Below the pieces are notes generated by a model, which saw only the letters and a list, made by a program, of their open reading frames with translations, searched no databases and was not told the DNA's origin. A stretch of DNA of 55,740 nt from JAAYAY01 sp964429355. GTDB taxonomy: Bacteria > Planctomycetota > Planctomycetia > Pirellulales > Thermoguttaceae. Position numbers and translations under genes: made by a program. The stretch covers positions 1 through 55,740 of the forward strand of contig CAYSCH010000008.1 in assembly GCA_964429355.1 (NCBI GenBank), in the 5' to 3' direction. Numbering within the stretch: position 1 is the stretch's first letter; each line of letters starts with the position of its first letter. Shown here piece after piece: positions 25,611 to 35,100 of the stretch.

Positions 25611-25949
25611 ATGAAGAAGATCGAAGCTGTGATTCGCCACTTCAAGCTCGAGTCAGTGAAGGAAGCCCTCACGAACCTAGGCGTGAAGGGAATGACCGTC
25701 AGCGAAGTGCGCGGATTTGGACGTCAGAAGGGACATACGGAAATGTATCGGGGAGCCGAGTACACGGTTGACTTCGTCCCGAAGGTCAAGCTGGAAGTCG
25801 TCGTTGCCGATGCGGAATGTCACACCGTGATCGACGAGATCGTCCGTGCAGCGGGGACCGGGCAGGTGGGAGACGGGAAGATATTCGTGTCCGATCTGGC
25901 GGAAGTGGTCCGCATCCGAACGGGCGAGACTGGAGAAATTGCGATTTAG
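25611..25949 (+). CDS. glnK: P-II nitrogen regulatory protein (GlnB/GlnK family)
   Basis: A 112-aa P-II protein of normal length. MKKIEAVIRHFKLESVKEAL opens it; the T-loop GFGRQKGHTEMYRGAEYTVDF carries Tyr51, the uridylylation site in proteobacterial homologs; KVKLEVVVADAE and GTGQVGDGKIFVSDLAEVVRIRTGE are the two family signatures that bind ATP and 2-oxoglutarate. It forms trimers that sense 2-oxoglutarate and energy state and, next to amt, probably gates ammonium uptake. AGGAA precedes the ATG by 8 bp. The sigma-54 promoter at 25373 suggests induction under nitrogen limitation by the NifA-like protein. The glnK name rests on linkage to amt. Confidence 0.93.
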   Translation: MKKIEAVIRHFKLESVKEALTNLGVKGMTVSEVRGFGRQKGHTEMYRGAEYTVDFVPKVKLEVVVADAECHTVIDEIVRAAGTGQVGDGKIFVSDLAEVVRIRTGETGEIAI

Positions 25950-25974
25950 AGGTACACACAGAACAAAAGATCCC

Positions 25975-26003
25975 CCCACGGGCTTGAGGTGCACAGTTGG
26001 CGC
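25975..26003 (+). repeat. Partial copy D of the dispersed repeat (before amt)
   Basis: CCCACGGGC followed by GAGGTGCACAGTTGG matches the left half of the repeat family; the right half is missing or diverged. It lies between the P-II gene and amt. Confidence 0.5.
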
Positions 26004-26043
26004 ATCCGGCATCGACACTAGTACTATCGAGAGGAACACAATC

Positions 26044-27528
26044 ATGATTCATGGCAATGTTTGGCGATATCTGGCCCTGGCAGCACTATGCCTGTTGGCT
26101 GTTGGCGGCGTATCCATCGCTGGGGAGGAACCGGTGCCCGCAGCGGCGGTTGCGGCCGACTCGGCGCCCACCGAGGCAGCCCCGGCTCCCTCCGCCGGTC
26201 CGACGACCGCGGACCTCAAGGTAATGGCCGATACGGCTTGGGTGCTCGTCGCGGCGATGCTGGTCTTCTTCATGAACCTGGGCTTTGCCTGTGTCGAGTC
26301 CGGAATGTGCCGTGCGAAGAACTGCGTCAACATTCTGTCGAAGAACTTCATCGTATTTGCTGTCAGTTCGATTGCTTTCTGGCTGGCGGGTTGGGGACTG
26401 ATGTTTGGCGGCGGAAGCAGTCTGATCGGCCTGGAGGGGATCTGGATGGTGAGCGGGGCCGATAACAGCCCCGCCGCCCTCGATGCCTATGAGGGGGTCT
26501 ACGGCGCGCTGAGTTGGACCGGGGTTCCTCTCTGGGCGAAGTTCTTCTTCCAATTGGTCTTCTGTGGTACCGCGGCCACGATTGTGTCGGGAGCGGTTGC
26601 CGAACGGATCAAGTACCATTCGTTCATCCTCTTCAGCGCCATCATGGCGATTGCCATCTACCCGGTCGTCGGCCATTGGGTCTGGGGCGGCGGATGGCTG
26701 CAGGCAAACTTAGGGTTTCTCGATTTCGCCGGATCAACGCAAGTGCATTCGATCGGAGGTTGGGCGGCCCTGGCCGGAGTCCTGATCCTCGGGCCTCGAA
26801 TCGGCAAGTACGGCCCCAAGGGAAAGGTCAACGCCATTCCCGGCCATAACCTCAGCCTGGCAACCATCGGCTGCTTTGTGCTCTGGTTTGGCTGGTTTGG
26901 CTTCAATCCCGGCAGCACCATGGCTGCCGATCCGGCGGCGATCTCGGAAATCCTCGTGACCACCAACGCGGCAGGCGCCGCGGCTACCCTCAGCGCCACC
27001 ATCGTCGCCTGGTTGCTGCTTGGCAAGCCCGACCTGGGCATGACCCTCAACGGCTGCCTGGCAGGTCTTGTGGCCATCACCGCGCCCTGCGCGTTCGTCT
27101 CCGTGCCCGTTTCCATCGTCATTGGGCTGATCGCTGGTGCACTGGTCGTCTTCGGGGTCCTCTTCTTCGACCGCATCAGGGTCGATGATCCGGTGGGTGC
27201 CACCTCGGTGCATCTCCTGAACGGTGTGTTCGGCACCCTTTGTATCGGACTGTTCGCTACCCCCGACCGCCTCGCCCGCGCTGGCAACCCGGCTGCCACC
27301 GCCGGTCTGTTTTACGGCGGCGGCACAGATCAACTTGTCACCCAACTGATCGGCGTGGTCGCCTGTGCGGCCTACGTCCTGGTGGTCGCCTGCGTGGCAT
27401 GGCTTATCCTCAAGTACACCGTCGGCATCCGAGTCTCGGCCGACGAGGAACGTGAGGGCCTCGACACGGGTGAACATGGGAACGACGCTTATCCCGGCTT
27501 CGTCAAGGCATCGTCACCCACTCTTTAG
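26044..27528 (+). CDS. amt: Ammonium transporter (Amt family)
   Basis: A 494-aa Amt/MEP channel. Residues 1-26 look like a cleavable signal, followed by a Pro/Ala-rich stretch, then eleven predicted membrane helices from about residue 58. FACVESGMCRAKN is the family's first signature; DFAGSTQVHSIGGWAALAG carries the first pore His, and SVHLLNGVFGTL the second. GHWVWGGGWL and FGFNPGS are also typical. It imports ammonium across the inner membrane and should be gated by the P-II protein encoded 94 bp upstream. GAGAGGA lies before the ATG. The C-terminal tail ends TGEHGNDAYPGF, the usual cytosolic motif. No separate sigma-54 site was seen, so transcription from the P-II promoter is likely. Confidence 0.93.
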   Translation: MIHGNVWRYLALAALCLLAVGGVSIAGEEPVPAAAVAADSAPTEAAPAPSAGPTTADLKVMADTAWVLVAAMLVFFMNLGFACVESGMCRAKNCVNILSKNFIVFAVSSIAFWLAGWGLMFGGGSSLIGLEGIWMVSGADNSPAALDAYEGVYGALSWTGVPLWAKFFFQLVFCGTAATIVSGAVAERIKYHSFILFSAIMAIAIYPVVGHWVWGGGWLQANLGFLDFAGSTQVHSIGGWAALAGVLILGPRIGKYGPKGKVNAIPGHNLSLATIGCFVLWFGWFGFNPGSTMAADPAAISEILVTTNAAGAAATLSATIVAWLLLGKPDLGMTLNGCLAGLVAITAPCAFVSVPVSIVIGLIAGALVVFGVLFFDRIRVDDPVGATSVHLLNGVFGTLCIGLFATPDRLARAGNPAATAGLFYGGGTDQLVTQLIGVVACAAYVLVVACVAWLILKYTVGIRVSADEEREGLDTGEHGNDAYPGFVKASSPTL

Positions 27529-27539
27529 TGCCGACGAAA

Positions 27540-27610
27540 CAACTGCCGTGTCGTAGGACAGGATTGCGCCCTGCGAAAAGCCGGTTACAGACCTGTCCTA
27601 CGGCAGTTGT
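27540..27610. repeat. Inverted repeat with TAGGACAGG/CCTGTCCTA arms
   Basis: The left arm at 27540-27562 and right arm at 27592-27610 are complementary over ACAACTGCCG and TAGGACAGG; the left arm carries five extra bases (TGTCG) between these blocks. About 29 bp lie between the arms. It could form a hairpin after amt and act as a terminator, but its core recurs at 38276-38296, so it is more likely a REP-like element. Confidence 0.6.
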
Positions 27611-27669
27611 TCCCACTTCACTTCTCAGGAATTGCACTCCGTCCGCGATGCATTGGGAGGCTCCCTGGA

Positions 27670-28611
27670 ATGCGCAGCCTCGACCTGACAATCCGACGGA
27701 TCGCCGCCTCCGATGCAACGGTCTTGATCCGCGGAGAGCCTGGAACTGAAAAGGAACTGGTCGCCGCAGCCATCCACAGTTCCAGCCGGCGGTCGCGAGG
27801 GCCGCTGATGAAGCTCCATTGTGCTGCGGTCAGCGAGAGCCTTTTGGAGGGCAAGTTGTTCGGTTACGCGGATGGATCGCCTCCCCAAGCGGTGCATGGC
27901 CGCCCCGGATGTGTCCAGCAAGCAGAGGGAGGCACACTTTTCCTCGACGAAATTGGCGTCCTGCCCGTCTCGACTCAGGTGAAACTGCTGCGAGTCCTCC
28001 AAGAGAGCCAGTACGAGCCCTTGGGCGGTACCAATCTCGTCCATGCCGATGTACGCCTGGTCGCGTCCACGAGCCAGAATCTCGAGGCCGCCGCCGAGGA
28101 GGGACGTTTTCGGGAAGATCTGTACTACCGCATCAGTGTCATTCCCATTGACCTGCCGCCGCTGCGCGAGCGCAGAAGCGACATCCTGCCGCTGGTGGCC
28201 CACTTCATTGCCGAATACTCTCCCAAGCTGGGCAAACAAGTTGTCCTGATCAGCCCATCGGCAATCGATTTGCTCTGGGCGTACGGCTGGCCCGGCAACG
28301 TGCACGAACTGGAAAGCTGCATGGAACGCGCCGTTCTGCTCGCCGCCGACGGAGTCATCCGAGCCCAGGATCTGCCGTCCAGCCTCGGGGTGCCGGAGTC
28401 GGTCATGCCCGCCGAGGCGGCCTCCCTCGATCCGACGGTGACCCAGACCCAACGCGACATGATCACGGTCGCCCTCAAACAGGCCCGGGGGAATCTCAAG
28501 GCTGCGGCCGAACTATTGCTCATGACACCCCAGTCTCTGCGCCGCAGAATTAAGAACCTGGGCATCGACCCGAAGTCCGCCAGCGAATCGCCCAGAACGC
28601 CTACCGTGTGA
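27670..28611 (+). CDS. Degenerate sigma-54 activator paralog without sensor domain or GAFTGA loop
   Basis: A 313-aa protein collinear with the AAA+ and HTH parts of the activator at 23440. The GAF domain is absent. Walker A is GEPGTEKE where the paralog has GESGTGKE, so the Gly before Lys is Glu. The sigma-54 contact loop GAFTGA is replaced by GSPPQA (69-74). Walker B (GGTLFLDEIG), FREDLYYRI and the C-terminal HTH (NLKAAAELLLMTPQSLRRRIKNLGI) are kept. It should not remodel sigma-54 polymerase itself. It could bind the same DNA sites or form mixed oligomers and so act as an antagonist, or be decaying. GGGAGG lies 9 bp before the chosen ATG. Confidence 0.75.
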   Translation: MRSLDLTIRRIAASDATVLIRGEPGTEKELVAAAIHSSSRRSRGPLMKLHCAAVSESLLEGKLFGYADGSPPQAVHGRPGCVQQAEGGTLFLDEIGVLPVSTQVKLLRVLQESQYEPLGGTNLVHADVRLVASTSQNLEAAAEEGRFREDLYYRISVIPIDLPPLRERRSDILPLVAHFIAEYSPKLGKQVVLISPSAIDLLWAYGWPGNVHELESCMERAVLLAADGVIRAQDLPSSLGVPESVMPAEAASLDPTVTQTQRDMITVALKQARGNLKAAAELLLMTPQSLRRRIKNLGIDPKSASESPRTPTV

Positions 28612-28646
28612 TCGCAGAGGAGTTCTCGCAGATTCTCGAATGCATC

Positions 28647-30047
28647 TCAGCCGATTGCGATCGGCCGGCGGTCGAGAAAGGACACTGTCAGCAGTGTCCC
28701 CAGACATACGATCCACTCCAGATAGACCACATGTCCAGTCACGCGGATGGGCGGATACAGGTACCAAAGGGCCATAACCACGAATCCGGCCGAAATCGTC
28801 CAGACGGCCGTGCTGCGGCGGCACAGGGCCGGGCGCAGGAACGTGAAAAGCACGACCACCGTGGGGCCGGTCATGAGGCTCAGCCCCTGCATCAGTGCCT
28901 CCAGGATCCCCCGGATCTGGAGGGCGAGAATCAGGGTGAGTGCGCCGATCATCAGCACCACGATCCGGCTCATGCGGAGTTCCGCCCTTTCGCTCAAGTT
29001 GCGCCGCACAAAACGGCCGACGATGTCGCGGGTAATCACCGTCGAGGAGCTGAGCAGCAGCCCGCAGGCCGTCGACACGTCGGCTGCCCACAGCGCGGCG
29101 AGCGTTACACCGGCCACAATCGGATGGAGGCTGCTCACCATTCGGGGCAGGGCAGCCGTCGCCTCCTCCATCTCCGGGAAGCTTGCCTTGGCAGCCACTC
29201 CCACCAGTGCGGCCATGAAACTGACCGGGAGAATCAGCAGGGCAGCCAGCAAGAACCCGTGACGAGCGGCGGATTCGCTTCTCGCGGCAAAACCGATCTG
29301 GATCGTTGCCTGGAAACTGATATTGCACGTGACCAGCACCAGGGTCGTCGTCGCGATCCAGCTCCAGCCGACACCTGCAACAGGTGCCAGATAGACTGCC
29401 CCCGCCGGAAGGCTTTCCGCGACCGACTCGATGCCTCCGGCGGCAGCCACGCTCAGTACCGCGGCCAATGCAATTCCCGTGTAGATGAGCAACACGTTCA
29501 GAATGTTGCTCAGGCTGGCACTCCACAACCCGCCGACGACGGTCATTGCTACAAAAACGACCGCGCTGAAGAGCATGCCTGAGGCGAGTGTGGTAAACAC
29601 GTTCGGCAACAATTGATGCAGAATCGCCCCTCCGGCAATGTATTGAAGCGATGTGATCACAATCTGGACGAGAACTTGAACAACCACGCAGGCCAGGCGG
29701 CCCCAGCAATCAAAGAAGTCCTCGAACATCTGGGGAATAGTGACAACGTTCAGCGTCCGGTACTGCCGCGAGACGACCAGCCCGACCACCAGTGCCGAAG
29801 CCGACCAAGCGGCTCCATACCACCCCGCGGAAATCCCCTTTCCCAGGAAAGCTTGCTCGGCAACGCCAATCGTCGACGCTCCTCCGACGGCAAGTCCCGT
29901 CACCGTCACGGCAACCAGCGGGGCTGACAGATCTCTCCCGGCAAGAAAGAACCCTTCCTTGCCGCGTCGAAGCAGCCGGCTCGACCAGGCACTGATCACC
30001 AGCAGAAAGGCGACATAGCCGACAACAATTCCCAGCGCGATGGCCAT
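28647..30047 (-). CDS. Sodium:solute symporter family transporter
   Basis: A 466-aa membrane protein with about 13 hydrophobic segments. FFLAGRDLSAPLVAVTVTGLAVGGASTIGVAEQAF matches the SSS family core (helices 1-2), and NISFQATIQIGFAARSESAARHGFLLAA the central loop. SSS transporters take up sugars, amino acids, urea or organic acids with sodium. Placement in a nitrogen-control cluster hints at a nitrogen compound. The ATG at 30047 is chosen; a GTG at 30059 would add four residues, and neither has a clear RBS. Repeat copy B lies just upstream. It converges with the degenerate activator, 35 bp apart. Confidence 0.8.
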   Translation of the reverse strand: MAIALGIVVGYVAFLLVISAWSSRLLRRGKEGFFLAGRDLSAPLVAVTVTGLAVGGASTIGVAEQAFLGKGISAGWYGAAWSASALVVGLVVSRQYRTLNVVTIPQMFEDFFDCWGRLACVVVQVLVQIVITSLQYIAGGAILHQLLPNVFTTLASGMLFSAVVFVAMTVVGGLWSASLSNILNVLLIYTGIALAAVLSVAAAGGIESVAESLPAGAVYLAPVAGVGWSWIATTTLVLVTCNISFQATIQIGFAARSESAARHGFLLAALLILPVSFMAALVGVAAKASFPEMEEATAALPRMVSSLHPIVAGVTLAALWAADVSTACGLLLSSSTVITRDIVGRFVRRNLSERAELRMSRIVVLMIGALTLILALQIRGILEALMQGLSLMTGPTVVVLFTFLRPALCRRSTAVWTISAGFVVMALWYLYPPIRVTGHVVYLEWIVCLGTLLTVSFLDRRPIAIG

Positions 30048-30066
30048 AGAGGTTATCACAAAATGA

Positions 30067-30124
30067 TGAGTTGCCCACGGGCAGCGATGTACACAATTGG
30101 TGATTCTGTTCGCGGCTCTTAAAT
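30067..30124 (+). repeat. Dispersed repeat, copy B (upstream of the SSS gene)
   Basis: CCCACGGGCAGCGATGTACAC followed by GATTCTGTTCGCGGCTCT. It keeps the outer blocks of copies A and C and differs mainly in the middle. It fills most of the 120-bp gap between the SSS transporter and the FHA kinase genes. Confidence 0.65.
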
Positions 30125-30169
30125 CCTCGCCCGGGAGCGAAAATACGCACCCCTGTCAACTTGCCCATT

Positions 30170-31897
30170 CTACTTCGCAAACGGGTAAAGTGCCCGATAC
30201 ATATCGTAAGCCGATGCGAATCGGTCCTCCGGACGTCGGGCCAGCGATTTCCCGATAGCCGCCGCCAAGTCTGCGGGCAGATCCGGACGGATTTCCTCGA
30301 TCGGCGTAGGAGCGGTCTCGGCCACCGTGGCTAGATGGTTGGTCGATCCTGAGAAATCGTGCGGGTATCGGCCGGCAAGGTAGAAGTAGAGGGTCGCCCC
30401 GGCCGAGTAGATGTCGGCCGCCGGCTTGGCGTAGCAGGGGTCGCTCGCTTGCTCGGGAGGCATGAACGGCACTGTTCCCCGTCTCTCGCCACGTCCGGTC
30501 AGCTCGCTGAAACCGGCGTCCTGAAAGTTCTTTGCCAGGCCGAAGTCGGCGACCTTCGTGCTCAGGCGATTGCCGGTTCTGGTCACGAGAATGTTTGACG
30601 GCTTGATATCTCGATGGACAACTCCGTGCTCGTGGGCGTAGCCCAAGGCATCGACGATCTGGCAAACGATTCCGCAATAGTAGCGAACGTGAGATTCCTC
30701 CGGCCTGGTTGCCAAATACTCCCGCAGGTTGGTCTCATCCACATACTCCATGGCCAGCACCATCCGCCCGCCCGACCATCGGATGCCGAGGAACTGAACG
30801 ATCCGCTTGTGCTTCAACTGACTGAGCGTGCTCGCTTCCCGGAGGAAGAACTGGATGGCGCGATCATCCTGTTTGACGCCCGGCACGATCACCTTGAGCG
30901 CCACACGCTGGCCATTGCTCTTCTGGACCGCCTCGTAGACAACCCCCATACCGCCTTTTCCAACCTGCCGAACGATCTCGTATCCGGGGACGGACTCCAG
31001 TACGGCCGAGCCGGCCGGCAGCCGGTCCGGTGCGAGGAAGGAGGCCGTCGGTGCTTGTCCGGCGGCCCGACGGGACAGCTCTTCCTGGGCAGGAACCGAG
31101 AACCTGATCTCGGTGTCGCCGGCCTGAACGACGTCGCCCAGGCTCAGAAATCTCTCGCGCACACGGTCTCCGTTGACGAAAGTCCCGTTGCGACTCCCCA
31201 GGTCGGTCAGGTAGCAGTCGGGCGGGTTCACCTCCATCCGGCAGTGATAGGAACTGACCCGGGGATCCTCCGGCAGGCAGATCTGCGATTCGGCGGCACG
31301 TCCGACCAGAAGCGACGCGGGCCTGTCCAGGGTCAGGTTGCGGCCGGCCTGTGGGCCCGAGCGGATCTCAAAGGATACCTTGTTGGTACGACAGGGCCGG
31401 CTCGCATCCAGATCCATGAGCGCCCGCGTGATCTCCTGGGACCTCGCGGCGAAACGCCGCAGATACTCTTCGTGCGGCGGGGTATCACCGTATACTTGCC
31501 GGATTTGATACTCCCCAGCGATCAGATCGACGGGCAACGATTCCCGCGGTCCCAGTTCCGGGAACCGCCCCAGATATTCTTCCAGCAACGGTCTCTCCGA
31601 AAATACTGGCGCCGACCCTGCGCCCAGGGTCTGCGCCATCTTATCTCCAGGCTCTCGTGAAGAGCGAGCCGCTGCGCGCCGCCAACGATATTCCAGGTCG
31701 ATCGGGACCAGTTCGAGAAGCAGGTTCCTCAGAGCATCCTTGCCGAACCCACTGACCCTGTTACCTATGAATTGCCGCATGTCGGGCCCTTCCCCGCGTT
31801 TCCAGCAGGATTCGAACTCCCTGCGCAACGCCTCAAGTGGTGCCGGCGGGACGTGAAGGGCCCTAGCAGGAGGTGTCGATTCGGGGTGGACATTCAT
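30170..31897 (-). CDS. FHA-domain Ser/Thr protein kinase
   Basis: A 575-aa protein from the ATG at 31897. Residues 1-165 are a helical planctomycete N-terminal region (EYLGRFPELG, YQIRQVYGDTPPHEEYLRRF). Residues about 175-270 are an FHA domain with LVGRAAESQI, SSYHC and SRNGTFVNG, which binds phosphothreonine. The kinase domain runs about 305-575: GKGGMGVVYEA, VALKV, HRDIKPSNILV, DFGLAKN, MPPEQ. No transmembrane helix is visible, so it is probably cytoplasmic. It may read another kinase's output, such as the WD40 kinase encoded divergently from 32193. The SSS transporter gene follows it. Confidence 0.88.
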   Translation of the reverse strand: MNVHPESTPPARALHVPPAPLEALRREFESCWKRGEGPDMRQFIGNRVSGFGKDALRNLLLELVPIDLEYRWRRAAARSSREPGDKMAQTLGAGSAPVFSERPLLEEYLGRFPELGPRESLPVDLIAGEYQIRQVYGDTPPHEEYLRRFAARSQEITRALMDLDASRPCRTNKVSFEIRSGPQAGRNLTLDRPASLLVGRAAESQICLPEDPRVSSYHCRMEVNPPDCYLTDLGSRNGTFVNGDRVRERFLSLGDVVQAGDTEIRFSVPAQEELSRRAAGQAPTASFLAPDRLPAGSAVLESVPGYEIVRQVGKGGMGVVYEAVQKSNGQRVALKVIVPGVKQDDRAIQFFLREASTLSQLKHKRIVQFLGIRWSGGRMVLAMEYVDETNLREYLATRPEESHVRYYCGIVCQIVDALGYAHEHGVVHRDIKPSNILVTRTGNRLSTKVADFGLAKNFQDAGFSELTGRGERRGTVPFMPPEQASDPCYAKPAADIYSAGATLYFYLAGRYPHDFSGSTNHLATVAETAPTPIEEIRPDLPADLAAAIGKSLARRPEDRFASAYDMYRALYPFAK

Positions 31898-32192
31898 GTC
31901 GGCGACTGGGCCTCCCAAGCCTGGCAAATCGCGGCAAGCCGCAGCTTGACGGTCCGCGGCGACAAATCTGCCAAGGCGGCATTTTCCTCGTTGGTGCAGC
32001 CCGCCTGGTTGTTGAAAGTGATGCGGCGATCCGGACTCGGTTCACCACCCAGCACTTGCGCAATTCCAGTCGACTATTTTGGTGGGGTATCGCCGTCGGA
32101 GAGATTGACATTTAGAGAATCCAAAATGATCATATCCGGCGGTTTTGTCAATTGTCAGAGGCCATTCCATCTGGCCGATTGGGGGAGAACTC
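31898..32192. other. Divergent promoter region between two kinase genes
   Basis: About 295 bp separate the FHA kinase and the WD40 kinase starts. No promoter box is clear enough to name. GGGGGAGAAC just before 32193 is the ribosome-binding site for the right-hand gene. Confidence 0.35.
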
Positions 32193-35100
32193 ATGGCATT
32201 GAGCACCAGGTGTCCGGATTGCGGGAAATCAGTGACGGTTCGTGAAGAGTCGGTAGGCAAGCGGGTCCGATGTCCGGCGTGCAGTTCGGTTTTCCAAGTC
32301 GATAGCGTTGACTTCCAGGACGCCGACACGGTTGGTGAGGCGGAAGAGGCCGCAATGACCGAGGCGGGGCCGGCAGGGGAATCTTGCCAGACCGAACCGG
32401 CCGGCACACTGGGGACGCTGGGACGCTTCGAGCTTCGCGAGGTGGTGGGCCGAGGCGGATTCGGCACGGTCTATCGGGCGTTGGATCCGGTGTTGTGCCG
32501 GGAGGTTGCGCTCAAGGTGCCTCGGTCCGCCCCGGGTGATGGCCAAGCGTCTCGCATCCTCCCCGAGGCCAAGGCCGCCGCCCGGCTGCGGCACCCCAAC
32601 ATTGTGGCTGTGTTCGACGCAGTTACCGACGGTGCTGCCGGCTACATCGCGTCGGAATACGTCCGAGGCGAGCCACTCTCGTCCGTGATTCACCGTCGCG
32701 AGGAGGCCGGGCTGTCGTCCGACTGTCGCGAGGCAGCTCAGTGGGTTCGCGATCTGGCCCGGGCCTTGCACTACGCCCACGGCGAAGGGATCATCCATCG
32801 CGACGTGAAGCCGCACAACGTGATGATGAGCGTGGTCGACGAGAAGCCCAATCGCCCGCAGTTGACCGACTTCGGGTTGGCTAGGCAGGTCGAGACCGAC
32901 ACGACCGTCACGAGTGAAAACACCCTTCTGGGCACGCCGGCTTACATGCCGCCCGAGCAGGCCCGGGGAGAGGTCGACAAGATCGGCCCTTGGAGCGACC
33001 AGTACAGTCTCGGCGTGGTTCTGTATCAGCTCCTGACGGGCCAGACTCCGTTTGAAGGCAGCACGCAGCAGGTGCTGATGGACGTGATCCAGACGCCGCC
33101 GCGGGCGCTGCGAGCCGTTCGCCCCGACGTTCCCCAGCCGCTGGAGGCGATTTGCCTCAAGGCCATCCGAAAGGATCCGGCCGATCGCTATGCCGACTGC
33201 CAGGAGATGGCCGACGACCTCGACCGCTTCCTGGACGATGAGCTCGTTCATGCCATGCGGCACACGATCGTCGGTCTGATAGCCCACTGGTCACGAAAAC
33301 ACCCGACCGTCGCGGGCTGGACGGCGGCTGCGGTACTGGCCTTGCTCCTGTTTACCGGCGCGACGGTCACGATCGGTTTGGGCTCCTGGTCGCAGGCCCG
33401 CCTGGCCACCCGCCGGGCCGCCGACGAAGCCGCCGCGGCCGAAACCAAGGCCCAGGAGGCCATTCAGAAACTTGAAAACGCGGCAGCCGCACGGGCCCAG
33501 GCGGAGAAAGAGGTTCAGGGCACCGATGGCCTGCGGGCGGAATCGGAAATGGCAACCTACGCCCGGCAGATCGACAAGACCCTGCGGGCATACCAGGACG
33601 ACGACCTTCTCCTGGCCGACGAGCTCGTGGAGTCGACTCGCTGGGATCATCGCAAGTTCGAGTACAGCTATGCCCGGCGGTTGGCCACGGGCGGCGACCG
33701 AACACTCATCGGCCACACGGGCCCCGTCAACTGCCTGACCTACAGCCCAGACGGCGCACTCGTGGCCAGCGGGGGCGACGACGCCACGGTCCGCGTCTGG
33801 GATTCCACCAGTGGTGAGTGCCTCCACGTCTTCCGAGGGCATACCAAGTCGGTTGTTTCCGTGGCGTTCAGCCCTGACGGCAAGTCCATCGTCAGTGTGA
33901 CCGACACTTGCGCACGACCAAGTGGGGGCCATCCGGCAGCCGCTCCCGCCGAAGTACCAGCACCGACGCCGGCTCCAGTACCTGCCCCAGCGCCGGCACC
34001 TGCACCGGCGCCCCCTGCCCCCAGGGCAGACCCTTCGGCCCGCAATGGTTCCTCGAAGCCATCTGAGACAGGTTCCGCATGGCCGCCGGTCCGTCTGGCG
34101 TCGTTCCAGCAGCCGGACAGCCCGACGACCGAGATCAAGGTCTGGCAGGCGAGGACCGGTGTGGAAGCCGCGGCGATCCAGAACCCGCAAGCATGCCGTG
34201 CGGTATTCCATGCATGGGGAAAACATGCGATCACGCTGGACCGCGACGGTCACATACGTTCCTGGACCCTGGAAACCGGCCAGGCGTCAGGACTCGATCT
34301 GGATGCAAACCCGCACGATACGGATGCCGACGCAGCCCTTACGGCCGCGGTCTCCATCCTGACCCTCGCCGGGGATGGTCAACGGATGTTCAGCATGGCG
34401 GCAAATTCCCAACAGTCTTCGACCTCGGTGGCGACTCTTTGGAGCTTGCCGCTGAAACGCAAGGTCTGCCTGTTTGCAGGAAAGCCCGACAAGTACAGTG
34501 CCGCGGCTCTCAGTTCGACCGGTACGCGGTTGGCACTGGCCTCGGCGTCGTCGGAGTCGCAGATCGAACTTTGGGCGGTGCCGGCCGGCGTGGAATCGCC
34601 GAGCCTGGTAACGGACCCGCCGGAGAAACAACCGGCGGCTCAGGCGGGCGCGATCAAGTGCCCGCCCGGGCAGCTGAGCACCCTGGTCTTCAGCCCAGAC
34701 GAGAAATTGCTGGCGTTTGCCGTTGTGGGCCGCCCAGCAAACGGTTGCGGTGAGAAGTCGACGCCATCCATTTCCATCCACTGCGCTTGGTCCGGTGCCG
34801 AACTCTGGCGATACAAGGGCCACGAAGGACGGATCTCCGAGCTCGCTTTCCGCCCCGACAGCCAGCAACTTGCCTCGGCCGGCCAGGACGGAACTGTGAA
34901 GCTCTGGGATGCAACAACCGGGCCGGAGAGCCGAACGCTTTTCGCGAGAACTGCCGAAAGTTGGGGGGCTACGACTTGCCTCGCCTTCAGCCCCGATAGC
35001 CGATACTTGGCAGTGACGGCAATGCTGACCCGCGCCGAAGAAGCCACGCCAGAGGCTGCCCCCGCTCCTGCGCCCACTCCTGCGCCTGCGCCGGTGCCAA

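Noticed and set aside
27592..27610. Right arm of the palindrome as an amt terminator
   Set aside because: No T-run follows and the core recurs inside a gene elsewhere, which fits a repeat better.
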